From the NCBI GenBank assembly GCA_964432565.1, contig CAYSOA010000004.1, forward strand, positions 1-64,000: a stretch of 64,000 bases of DNA, read 5' to 3'. Each line of letters begins with the position of its first letter. The stretch's first letter is position 1. Source of the stretch: CAIOHW01 sp964432565. GTDB lineage: Bacteria > Bdellovibrionota > UBA1018. Shown here piece after piece: positions 52,147-59,757 of the stretch. The position numbers and the translations under genes were made by a program. The notes beneath the pieces were generated by a model. It was given only the letters and a program-made list of their open reading frames with translations, did no database searches and had not been told where the DNA came from.

Positions 52147-52190
52147 TCACTGGCTGGATCGAAATCGTCGATCCTCAGAGGAGCAACCCC

Positions 52191-52955
52191 GTGCGTCATT
52201 CACCATCCCCTCTTTTGATCCGTCTCATGGCCTGGCTTCCGGTTCTGCTCAGCACACTGACTGCCTGCTCGATGCAGTCGAGGCAGTCCTACTCCCCCTC
52301 ATCTCCGCAGACCGAATTGGTGCGAGCGCGAGACTGGGACTTCATGACCATGGTCATCAAGGGCGCTCGCACGCAGCTCGAAAATAATGGCCACTTCAGA
52401 ACAGTTCCCAATGCGTGCTACCGGCGCGAAAACGGTGCCCTTGAGCTCGAGCTCTGGAACCGAGTCGCCACTGCCGTGAATCGACTGCTCGAACAGCAGT
52501 GGCTGGACGAACCCGTTTGCGAGGCGCGTCCGGCCGGCGCTGCCGACATCTACCAGCCGGTGGTCCTACATCTGCTCAACCAGGAACAAATCGAAATTCT
52601 CACTCCCAATGGCTCACGCTTTTGTACTCGTTCGGTCGATGTCGAAACCGCATCGACGCTTCTGGTGGCTCTTGCCGAAGTCGGTAAGCGAGCTTCACTG
52701 GAGGGCTGCCCCCCTCGAAGTACGTCGCTCTGGCAGGGCGTGCGAAGCCCCTTGGATGCGGATCACGACTGGCCGGGTGATGGACGCGACGACAATGATG
52801 ACGATGATCATGGGGATGATCACGACCATAGCCGAGACGATGAGCGAAACGATGAGCGAAACGATGACGAGGATCGCGACCAGGACTGGCGAGAGGGGCG
52901 CCCCTCTACTCCCCACCAGAAGGGCCAGCAAAAAGGACATCAAAGAGACTGGTAG
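52191..52955 (+). CDS. Lipoprotein with Asp/His-rich C-terminal tail
   Basis: GTG start 8 nt after AGAGGAG. The 254-residue product has a lipoprotein signal (LSTLTAC, Cys about 26), a mature domain of about 160 residues with four to five cysteines, and a tail (about 193-235) of Asp, His, Arg and Asn (DGRDDNDDDDHGDDHDHS and then DERN repeats). The tail could bind divalent metal or be a charged surface spacer; 12-nt direct repeats in the DNA encode the DERN units. It overlaps the opposing plsC-like stop by 16 bp. No homology is recognised. Confidence 0.75.
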   Translation: MRHSPSPLLIRLMAWLPVLLSTLTACSMQSRQSYSPSSPQTELVRARDWDFMTMVIKGARTQLENNGHFRTVPNACYRRENGALELELWNRVATAVNRLLEQQWLDEPVCEARPAGAADIYQPVVLHLLNQEQIEILTPNGSRFCTRSVDVETASTLLVALAEVGKRASLEGCPPRSTSLWQGVRSPLDADHDWPGDGRDDNDDDDHGDDHDHSRDDERNDERNDDEDRDQDWREGRPSTPHQKGQQKGHQRDW

Positions 52956-53659
52956 GCCTGCAGCATCTTCTCCCGACAAATCGAGGCCAGAGTCGCCACA
53001 TCGCTTCGTCCCAGCCCCCGGGTGGGCACGGGTTCGAGTGCCTTGACCGTGATGGTTCCAGAAGTCAATCGGTGCCTGCCGTGGTCGAGTACCGCGCTGA
53101 TCGGCGAGGCCACCAGCGGAACCAGCGGCAGACCCGTTTCGATTGCCATATGGAAGGCCCCCTTTTTGAACGGCAGGAGTCCGACACCCGAGCGATTTCG
53201 AGTCCCCTCGGGAAAAATCATCACGCTTACGCCACGCTCTCGAATCTGACGACTCGCCGACCCAATCCCAGCGATGGCCTGATGATGCCGCTTACGATCG
53301 AGAAAGATGTTTCCGGCTGCGTAATAAAAGAGATTGAAGAACGGAATCCACAGTAGCTCGCGCTTGCCGATCACGATCGTGTTCGAGGGAAAGAGCGAGC
53401 CGAAAATCAGGATGTCGAGGTTGTCCTGATGGTTGCAGATGTAGATGCAGGGCTGAAACGGCTGGAGCGACTCGGCGCCCTCGAGCCGAATTTGAATGCG
53501 AGTGATTCTCGAAAGTCCCCAGACCCCGAGCCGCGCCACGATTCGATTGAAGTGCGGACTGCCAAAAAGAAACGGAATCAACAGAACACCCACGACCGAC
53601 ATGAAAAGAAGCCAGACCAGCACCAGCAGATAGCGGACGAAAAAATCGACGGTTTGCAT
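52940..53659 (-). CDS. plsC: 1-acyl-glycerol-3-phosphate acyltransferase (PlsC family)
   Basis: Adds the second acyl chain in phospholipid synthesis. From ATG 53659 the protein is 239 residues, with a membrane helix near the start and the acyltransferase motifs NHQDNLD (HX4D, about 80-86), the FPEGTRNRSG block (about 151-160) and LPLVPLVAS. It is the last gene behind the transglutaminase-like and secreted-protein genes; the 41-nt gap suggests one transcript. A GGTGGAGCCAG site precedes the ATG. Confidence 0.92.
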   Translation of the reverse strand: MQTVDFFVRYLLVLVWLLFMSVVGVLLIPFLFGSPHFNRIVARLGVWGLSRITRIQIRLEGAESLQPFQPCIYICNHQDNLDILIFGSLFPSNTIVIGKRELLWIPFFNLFYYAAGNIFLDRKRHHQAIAGIGSASRQIRERGVSVMIFPEGTRNRSGVGLLPFKKGAFHMAIETGLPLVPLVASPISAVLDHGRHRLTSGTITVKALEPVPTRGLGRSDVATLASICREKMLQAYQSL

Positions 53660-53700
53660 CTGGCTCCACCACACCACGGCACGGTGCCTGGCTCAAGCCC

Positions 53701-54654
53701 TCACAGATTTTCCCTCAGCCAGTCGAGGTCGATCTCGGGGTTCCGACTCCCCAGCTGATCCTCCGCCGCATCGGTTGGAATCGTCACGAAGTCGGGATGG
53801 TTCCAGCGACTCGATCCGGTCCAGCGTGAACTCAGGACAATGTGCCCGTCATTGCCCGGAGCCGTTTCGAAATCATAGGTGTACTCGAGAATCGTCGCCA
53901 GACGCTGGATCGAATCGGCGTCGTCATCGTAGGGAAAAGTGGCCTCGACCCAGGCACGAACATGAAACAGCGAACGCCTCTGAAGATCGCGCGCCACTTC
54001 CATCGTGGCGGCGTGCACCGGCGTATTCCAGACCGGAGGTCGTGGATCGCGATCCATGATAATGGGCTTTTTCTTCTCTCCAAGCATCACTTCGAGAACC
54101 CGATGAAACTCGGCCGGAGCCGGATCATCAAAATCCGATCTTCCATCCCCGTCGTTACGGCTGCCAAAGATCACACGAGATCCCTCTGGTAACCTCTCGT
54201 GGGCGTGAACCCAGAGAGCCTTCTGTTCCGCGATACTGAAAACTGCCGTGAGCCCCTCCCTCTCGACCCGGCGTTCGAGCCGGGGCTCGGGATGAAGCAC
54301 TGAGGCCAGCGCCCAGGCGTCGCAACGTCCCTCCCAGGGCAGGAAGGGCCTCGACTCGCCCCGGATCCTTTGCTCTTCAAATTCCAAAGCACGCCGCCCC
54401 GTCAAAAGATCATGTTTACGAAGCGCCGAACGGGCATCGAGACGGGACAAGGGGTACCAGTAACCGGACCAGGGAATCGTTGCCGCACGAAGAGAGAAAA
54501 TCCCCTCTCGAACGATCACGGGTCCGTGCAGTCGCGTGACGTCTCCCCACTCGACGACCTCGCCGGGTGGAGCAACCAGGGACGAAGAGGAGGGAGGAGC
54601 TCCGCACGCGGCCACTCCGATCAGGAGCATTCCGATCCACAGTGACTGGCGCAA
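53701..54654 (-). CDS. Transglutaminase-elicitor-like lipoprotein
   Basis: TTG start after GAAGGGAGGGG, lipoprotein signal (GVAAC, Cys about 17). The mature 300 residues match the layout of the transglutaminase-elicitor family (Phytophthora GP42-type): PWSGYWYP (about 61-68), the catalytic Cys region WEGRCDAWALASVLHPEP (Cys111), the DFDDPAPAEFHRVL block (His about 184) and PVWNTPV. Such proteins crosslink or deamidate glutamine side chains; activity here is inferred. It follows the secreted Cys-rich gene behind a sigma-54 promoter. It may act on cell-wall or outer-membrane proteins. Confidence 0.8.
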   Translation of the reverse strand: MRQSLWIGMLLIGVAACGAPPSSSSLVAPPGEVVEWGDVTRLHGPVIVREGIFSLRAATIPWSGYWYPLSRLDARSALRKHDLLTGRRALEFEEQRIRGESRPFLPWEGRCDAWALASVLHPEPRLERRVEREGLTAVFSIAEQKALWVHAHERLPEGSRVIFGSRNDGDGRSDFDDPAPAEFHRVLEVMLGEKKKPIIMDRDPRPPVWNTPVHAATMEVARDLQRRSLFHVRAWVEATFPYDDDADSIQRLATILEYTYDFETAPGNDGHIVLSSRWTGSSRWNHPDFVTIPTDAAEDQLGSRNPEIDLDWLRENL

Positions 54655-54686
54655 GAGCCCCTCCCTTCTGATTGCCTGCGATGCGA

Positions 54687-55295
54687 CTATTCGGCCTGAA
54701 CCGGAATTCCGGCGCAGGTATCCACCTCTCGACCGGTTGCGCGAACCTGAACGGCAGACTCGTTCTTGCCACGCGACTCATCGATTCGAGCGCGACAAAG
54801 CTCGGAGAATCCGATCTTCATGTCGAGAATCTCGGCGCAGCTGACCGGCACTTCAATCGAGAAGTCTTCAATCACTTCCTGGTACCGCTGACAGGCCCCC
54901 GAGCTTTGCACGGCTTCGACCTCGGATGAGGTTTCGGCCACCTTGAACTTGTCCGAGACCACGGTGATGCCGACACGGCGCTCGGACTTGAGGGGAATCC
55001 GGCCCGGAACGCCCGCGATCCATGTCTGCTCCTGGTTCCGGCAGACGACCCGAATATCCTGGGGAGCGCGTTGCACCTCGCTCTTTGAAGGATCGGCACA
55101 CTGCTCGCGAAAGCGTTCGAAACTCACTTCCGTGGCACTCTCCGCAGGAGAAACAGGCCCAGCGTCGCCTCCACCTTCGCCATCGCTGGCCATGGCGTAA
55201 AGCGACGTCATGGCCACAAGGCTGAAAATGGCGAGCGCCCAGTATCCGTTTCGTTCACGCAACTTTCCCTGACTGATTCCACTCTTTCTGTTCAT
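54687..55295 (-). CDS. Secreted Cys-rich protein behind a sigma-54 promoter
   Basis: From the ATG at 55295 (GAGGGGGTAGC upstream) the 202-residue product has an N-terminal membrane or signal segment (about 17-36) and a secreted domain with six cysteines in EQCADP, VVCRNQ, GACQRY, VSCAEI, ELCRAR and DTCAGI. Six cysteines suggest three disulfides. No family is recognised. It is the first gene after a consensus sigma-54 promoter and is followed by the transglutaminase-like lipoprotein (32 nt). Confidence 0.75.
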   Translation of the reverse strand: MNRKSGISQGKLRERNGYWALAIFSLVAMTSLYAMASDGEGGGDAGPVSPAESATEVSFERFREQCADPSKSEVQRAPQDIRVVCRNQEQTWIAGVPGRIPLKSERRVGITVVSDKFKVAETSSEVEAVQSSGACQRYQEVIEDFSIEVPVSCAEILDMKIGFSELCRARIDESRGKNESAVQVRATGREVDTCAGIPVQAE

Positions 55296-55327
55296 GCTAC
55301 CCCCTCGGTAATCAATTGAACCGGCAC

Positions 55328-55352
55328 CAATTCCGGTCGGCTGCCGGAATTG
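55328..55352. repeat. Perfect 9-bp inverted repeat at the transcription start of the secreted-protein operon
   Basis: CAATTCCGG and CCGGAATTG are separated by 7 nt. The right arm touches the -12 element and the repeat spans the predicted start (about 55341) and first transcribed bases. It could be an operator where a repressor would block polymerase, or a 5' stem that protects the mRNA. Confidence 0.5.
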
Positions 55353-55366
55353 CAACGCAGGTGCCA
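55352..55366 (-). promoter_or_regulatory. Sigma-54 promoter of the secreted-protein operon
   Basis: On the minus strand TGGCACCTGCGTTGC is an exact match to TGGCAC-N5-TTGC with correct spacing. It lies 18 nt after the stop of the sigma-54 response regulator and about 46 nt of leader before the secreted-protein ATG at 55295. The neighbouring regulator is the obvious candidate activator. Confidence 0.85.
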
Positions 55367-55384
55367 CCGAGCGGCCTTGAGGCT

Positions 55385-56830
55385 TCAGTCCAAACCGTAG
55401 CGCCGACGCTTTCTCCAAAGCGTGCTGAGATTGATTCCCAGGATCGTGGCGGCCTCTTCGAGCGTCTGCGTCGTACCCAGAACGCTCAGGATATGGCGTC
55501 GTTCGAGTTCCTCGAGGCTCACTTCGGCGGCAGATAGCTGGTTCGGCGCACCGTCGATCATTGCAGATTGCGACACAAAGGAAGCCTGTTCGCCTGCTGA
55601 AGCGTGCAGTACGCCCGATGCTGCCGGCACGGCATCCGCCTTTGTCGGAGCTGACGAGAAGCCTTCGACGACGCGATCGGGCAGATCATCCAGCGTCACC
55701 TGGTCCGTCGAGCAAAGGATGGCGGCACGCTCGAGGGCGTTCTTGAGCTCGCGAATGTTTCCCGGCCACGGATAGGCCCGGATTGCTGCAGCTGCTTCGG
55801 CACTGAAGGGGCGTGCGGGCCGATTTGCGGCGACAAAGGACTTCTGCAGAAGTCCCTCGGCCAGGGCGGGAATGTCCTCGCTGCGGTTGCGAAGCGAGGG
55901 CATGTGCAGATCGATCACATTCAGCCGAAAGTACAAATCCTCGCGAAAACGCCCCTGGCGAACCTCATGTTCGAGGTCCTTGTTCGTAGCCGCAATGATG
56001 CGAACGTCCACGCGGATGGTCTTGGTATCGCCGACCCGCTCGAACTCGCGTTCCTGCAGAAATCGAAGCAGCTTGGTCTGCAGCGACGGCGAGATCTCGC
56101 CGATCTCATCAAGAAATACGGTACCGCTCTCGGCGAGCTGCAGCCGTCCCACCTTGTCCTTCACGGCACCTGTAAACGATCCTCGGACGTGTCCGAAGAG
56201 CTCGGACTCGAGCAGATTTTCTGAAAGCGTCGCACAGTTGACCACGGCAAAAGGACCTTTCGAACGCTGGCTGGCATCGTGCGTAATCTTCGCAAGAAGC
56301 GTCTTTCCCGTACCGCTTTCACCGGTGATCAGAATGGTCGAGTCGGTTGCCGCCACCTTCCTCGCCATGTCGAGCACCTTCTGCATTCGAGCATTTTTCG
56401 TCGTAATACTCGACGGGTCAGAAAGGACTTCGACGGTGTCCCGAAGCTTCAGGTTCTCGTCGCTGAGCCGCCTGAACTCCTCGATTCGTGAAACCAGGTG
56501 CTCGAGCTGCTCGGGAGTGAAGGGTTTGACCAGATAATCATAGGCTCCCCCCTTCATGGCACTGATGGCCGTATCAATGGTGGCATAGGCCGTCATGAGC
56601 ACCGGCGTTACTCCGGGAAAATATTCCCGGGTCTTTCCCAGAAGATCGAGGCCGCTCATTCCATCCATCCTGAGATCGGTGATCAGGATATCGGGACTCG
56701 AACGACGCATCAGCGAAAGAGCCATCTCTCCACTGTCGGCCACCTGAACCTCGTGGCCCGCAGCGGTCAGTGCCGCCTCCATGGTGCTGCAGATTCCCTG
56801 TTCGTCATCAACCACCAGCAACTTCGACAT
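55385..56830 (-). CDS. NtrC-family response regulator with GSFTGA loop
   Basis: A 481-residue protein: receiver domain (about 3-118; acceptor Asp in ILITDLRMDGMSG), AAA+ domain with GESGTGKT and GTVFLDEIGE, and a Fis-type HTH (about 455-480, TLEEAATILGINLSTLWRKRRRYG). The sigma-54-contact loop reads GSFTGA instead of GAFTGA. It overlaps the kinase gene by 23 nt. The next gene downstream has a sigma-54 promoter, so it probably activates that operon and its own sensor operon. The Ala-to-Ser change may alter coupling to sigma-54. Confidence 0.93.
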   Translation of the reverse strand: MSKLLVVDDEQGICSTMEAALTAAGHEVQVADSGEMALSLMRRSSPDILITDLRMDGMSGLDLLGKTREYFPGVTPVLMTAYATIDTAISAMKGGAYDYLVKPFTPEQLEHLVSRIEEFRRLSDENLKLRDTVEVLSDPSSITTKNARMQKVLDMARKVAATDSTILITGESGTGKTLLAKITHDASQRSKGPFAVVNCATLSENLLESELFGHVRGSFTGAVKDKVGRLQLAESGTVFLDEIGEISPSLQTKLLRFLQEREFERVGDTKTIRVDVRIIAATNKDLEHEVRQGRFREDLYFRLNVIDLHMPSLRNRSEDIPALAEGLLQKSFVAANRPARPFSAEAAAAIRAYPWPGNIRELKNALERAAILCSTDQVTLDDLPDRVVEGFSSAPTKADAVPAASGVLHASAGEQASFVSQSAMIDGAPNQLSAAEVSLEELERRHILSVLGTTQTLEEAATILGINLSTLWRKRRRYGLD

Positions 56831-58643
56831 AATTCCGGCCCCCTCCTCTGTTATTGAATTCATGCCCGGACTGCGGAACCACCAACACGAGTTCCGTTCC
56901 GGTCGATTGATCCGTCCTCATGGCCAGTGAGCCTCCATGCGCAATGGCAACCTCGCGCGCAATCGCAAGACTCATGCCGGTTGCGTTGCTTCGTGCAACG
57001 CGAAGACTGTAATGTGCAAATCCACGTTCGAAGAGGCGCTCTTGAATCTCGCCGGGAAATTGGAGGGCAGCTCCACAGATCCGAATTTCGAAATCGCTGC
57101 CGCTCGATCCGCCGGATCGCACCATGCCGACCTGAAGCCGGGAGCCGCGACTCGAGTGACGAACCGCCTCGGTCAGCATGCTCGACAGCACCCAGGCCAG
57201 ACGTGCCGGGTCGACTCGGACCGTGGAGTCCCCCAGCGTCTCGGAGAAGTGGAGCTCGAGTCGAATCTGCCGCTGCTCCGCTTCACTTCGAGCCGCCCTC
57301 ACCGCCTGCGCCAGAAGCCGCCTCAGATCGGAGGCTCGCAGATTGAGGCTCTCGGAATTCAGATCGAAGCGGCTGGTCACCAGAAGCTCGTCGATCAGTT
57401 CACGCAGGCGATCCACGTCACGAACACTGGTGTCGACCAAACGCCGCTGCACGTCGGTCAGCGAACCAGCGGGCGAGCGCTGCAGCAGGCGTGTGGCCAT
57501 CAATAGACTCGTGACCGGGGTTTTCACTTCGTGCGACAACAAGGCCAGGAAGTGGGCCTTGGCCTCCTCGCCCTGGCGAATCCACGAGATGTCCTGGGCG
57601 ACGACAATCGTATCTGCGGCATTCCGGCCATCCCCGGCCCGCGAAGATTCCGAAGACCGCGTCACCAGGTAGGAGGCGATCTGGACGCCATCCTCCGATC
57701 GAACAACGAGTTCAACCGGTGTCCAACGCGAGGCGGCCGTCAAAATCGCCGAGGCAGCACGCTGTCGGTTGTCCTTGTCGCTGAATCCGGAATCAGCAGC
57801 CTTCTCAAGATCGACCGGATGGAGACCGCGATGAAACTCCTCTTCAAGAATTCGGGCTCCAGTGGCGTTTCGCCACACGACCGTGCTGCCGCGAAGCACG
57901 AAGATGCCGTCTCGATTGATCCTCGAAAGGACCTGGTTTCGAGCCTTCTGCTCGAGAAGATCCCCCTTTGACTTCTTCTGATAGGCTCGAAGCTTTTCGA
58001 TCAATGCGACGGTTCCCCGCTCGAACTGCAGAATCTCCTCGGGGGCCGATTCAAAGCCGTGTCGGCGGCGATCTGCCTCCTTCGAAAAAAGCGCCGGCAG
58101 GTCCTGCGACAGATCGAGCGTACCGAGGTACCGGGCCAGATAACTTGCCGGGCGGACCACGCTATTGAAGTGGCGCCGAAACAGAAACAGCACCACGAGA
58201 AAAATCACTCCCCAAAAAAGCAGTCCTCGCCCCAGAATGCCCCGAAGGCGAATCTCGCGATCGTCCGAAAGACGTACGAGCTCGAGCGACTGGTGGAACT
58301 GCCAGCCCTCGGCAATCGCCTTCAGCAGTCTGATATCAGGGGCCGGCTGACTGAACTGGGCCATCAGGGCACTGACGTAGGTGTTTCCGATTACGTCACC
58401 GCGAGAGTCCGGATCAACCGAGCGCACTAGAGCGAGCGCCCGCCCGAACTCGTGAGCCACGATATGCATTCGAACTCGACTCGAGACATCCAGCAGCTCC
58501 TGGCGCAGCAGGTGAGTCTTGCGGCTGGCTTGAATCTCGTCGGCCACCTCGAGGCCGACCCAGGCCATTGTCGCACCGATCATGACCAGAAGCAGCAGGA
58601 GCCCCGACTGATAGATTTCAAAAAGCGAGCGGGACCTGCTCAC
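56808..58643 (-). CDS. Sensor histidine kinase with degenerate ATP-binding domain
   Basis: A 611-residue protein, GTG start. Two membrane helices (about 14-34 and 143-162) flank a periplasmic sensor; a PAS-like domain (about 235-350) follows, then the His box FLALLSHEVKTPVTSLLMATRLL (His about 376). The catalytic domain has lost its hallmarks: the N-box reads LSSMLTEAVRHS (both Asn replaced), G1 reads ICGAALQFP (Asp and two Gly lost), and only the G2 region TGMSLAIARE resembles the canonical form. Autokinase activity is doubtful; it may act as a phosphatase or respond through another kinase. It overlaps both neighbours. Confidence 0.88.
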   Translation of the reverse strand: MSRSRSLFEIYQSGLLLLLVMIGATMAWVGLEVADEIQASRKTHLLRQELLDVSSRVRMHIVAHEFGRALALVRSVDPDSRGDVIGNTYVSALMAQFSQPAPDIRLLKAIAEGWQFHQSLELVRLSDDREIRLRGILGRGLLFWGVIFLVVLFLFRRHFNSVVRPASYLARYLGTLDLSQDLPALFSKEADRRRHGFESAPEEILQFERGTVALIEKLRAYQKKSKGDLLEQKARNQVLSRINRDGIFVLRGSTVVWRNATGARILEEEFHRGLHPVDLEKAADSGFSDKDNRQRAASAILTAASRWTPVELVVRSEDGVQIASYLVTRSSESSRAGDGRNAADTIVVAQDISWIRQGEEAKAHFLALLSHEVKTPVTSLLMATRLLQRSPAGSLTDVQRRLVDTSVRDVDRLRELIDELLVTSRFDLNSESLNLRASDLRRLLAQAVRAARSEAEQRQIRLELHFSETLGDSTVRVDPARLAWVLSSMLTEAVRHSSRGSRLQVGMVRSGGSSGSDFEIRICGAALQFPGEIQERLFERGFAHYSLRVARSNATGMSLAIAREVAIAHGGSLAMRTDQSTGTELVLVVPQSGHEFNNRGGGRNYVEVAGG

Positions 58644-59203
58644 GTGTTCGGCTCCCGCCTGAGAACCTGCATCGCTCGCACAGCCCAGACACTTCGGCTT
58701 CCCATCTGCGAGATCGAATCGAGCACCGCCGGGCGCCGAAATACGAGATAAAGTGCCTTGCCCGAGAGGAAGACCAGCTCGGAACGGCGGTTTCGGCAGG
58801 GGCCTTCGTTCAGCGCCTGAAGGGCGAAATTCAGTGCCCGCAAGAGATGCTCGCGGCCCTCGCGAACCCTTCCCCCATGAACCAGCCCCTGCCCGACCGA
58901 ACTGTGCCAGCGGGCGAGCTGGGTCGCGTCGCGCACCTCGGGGGCGATCAACCCGATGGTGACCGCTCCGGCCTTCGGAGCCAAACCCTCGGGCAGACCC
59001 GTGGGTAGCAGGGCAGCAGCCTCGAGTTCCTTCACCTCTTGCCGCAGCAGCGCCTCACTGGGCGAAATCGAGCTGCGGCCCCAGCTCAGATCGAGAGACC
59101 AGCTCGCCCCCCAGAGCACTCCTCCCGCGATGAGGACAATCGCCACGCCCAGCTTGAAGGGTGCGAAAACGGGGCGATTCAGAATGGAGAGCCGTCGAGT
59201 CAT
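58640..59203 (-). CDS. Membrane-anchored protein heading the sensor operon (187 aa)
   Basis: From ATG 59203, 24 nt after the predicted transcription start, the product has one membrane helix (about 17-37) and a periplasmic helical domain of about 150 residues (VREGREHLLRALNFALQALNEG), with a single cysteine and a TPR-like tone. Its stop overlaps the kinase start (GTGA). No family is recognised. Gene order suggests an accessory sensor or signal partner of the degenerate kinase. Confidence 0.7.
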   Translation of the reverse strand: MTRRLSILNRPVFAPFKLGVAIVLIAGGVLWGASWSLDLSWGRSSISPSEALLRQEVKELEAAALLPTGLPEGLAPKAGAVTIGLIAPEVRDATQLARWHSSVGQGLVHGGRVREGREHLLRALNFALQALNEGPCRNRRSELVFLSGKALYLVFRRPAVLDSISQMGSRSVWAVRAMQVLRREPNT

Positions 59204-59237
59204 GATGCGGGGTGTCCTATAGCAGCGCACTGCATTG

Positions 59238-59252
59238 GCAAAGCGCGTGCCG
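59238..59252 (-). promoter_or_regulatory. Sigma-54 promoter of the degenerate-kinase operon
   Basis: On the minus strand CGGCACGCGCTTTGC matches the sigma-54 pattern (GGCACG-N4-TTTGC) with exact GG/GC spacing; only the T before GG is replaced by C. The predicted start is near 59227 and the leader is about 24 nt. It makes the two-component operon itself sigma-54 dependent, which allows positive feedback by the encoded regulator. Confidence 0.75.
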
Positions 59253-59285
59253 CAGCCCAAGCCCCGGTTTTCAAGCACTTCAAAC

Positions 59286-59295
59286 TGTCATGACA
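59286..59295. promoter_or_regulatory. TGTCATGACA palindrome, candidate regulator site
   Basis: A perfect 10-bp palindrome inside the near-palindrome CAAACTGTCATGACATTTG, centred about 63 bp upstream of the predicted start of the sensor operon. That is rather close but possible for an activator site. No second copy was found beside the other sigma-54 promoters. Confidence 0.35.
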
Positions 59296-59339
59296 TTTGC
59301 CTGAAGATTGCGTTTTGCACGAAGCCGACGAAAAGTCGG

Positions 59340-59714
59340 TTATCCTGCACTGCGAACCCGTGCAGATTCGCGTTCGCGAATGGCCTGGCAGCGCGCACAA
59401 AGCCGGGCCTCGGGTACGACCAGGAGCCGCTTTTCGGGAATCTCCTCATCGCAATCTTCACAGACGCCAAAGCCCACTGATGCGATTTTTGCGAGCGCGC
59501 GATCGATCGCCTGAATTTCGCGAAGCTCCTGCTCCTGTAACGAGGCGGTGCGACCGAGATGCTCGAGGCTCTGGGCAATATCCACCATCTCCGCCTGGGA
59601 ATCGACGCGATCCATTTCGCTTTCGGTCAGGATGGAAGGGATCAGCCCTTCTCCCAACCTCGCCCGGCGCGCCTTCAGGATGTCGTGAATCTTGTCTCGA
59701 GTGCCTCGGTCCAT
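59340..59714 (-). CDS. DksA/TraR-family zinc-finger protein
   Basis: A 124-residue protein from ATG 59714: a helical coiled-coil start (MDRGTRDKIHDILKARRAR) and a C4 zinc finger (CEDCDEEIPEKRLLVVPEAR then LCARC) of the DksA/TraR type, which binds the RNA polymerase secondary channel and alters promoter kinetics, often with ppGpp. It is shorter than E. coli DksA (151). It follows HMG-CoA lyase by 43 nt. A 5-bp hairpin (CCGAC/GTCGG) lies just after its stop. Confidence 0.85.
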   Translation of the reverse strand: MDRGTRDKIHDILKARRARLGEGLIPSILTESEMDRVDSQAEMVDIAQSLEHLGRTASLQEQELREIQAIDRALAKIASVGFGVCEDCDEEIPEKRLLVVPEARLCARCQAIRERESARVRSAG

Positions 59715-59757
59715 GAAGGGCTGCGATCTGCAAAAACCCTGCACGACGCGAGTCGGA

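Noticed and set aside
59325..59339. CCGAC-GAAAA-GTCGG hairpin after the DksA-like gene
   Set aside because: Only 5 bp and no T-run; too weak to call as a terminator.
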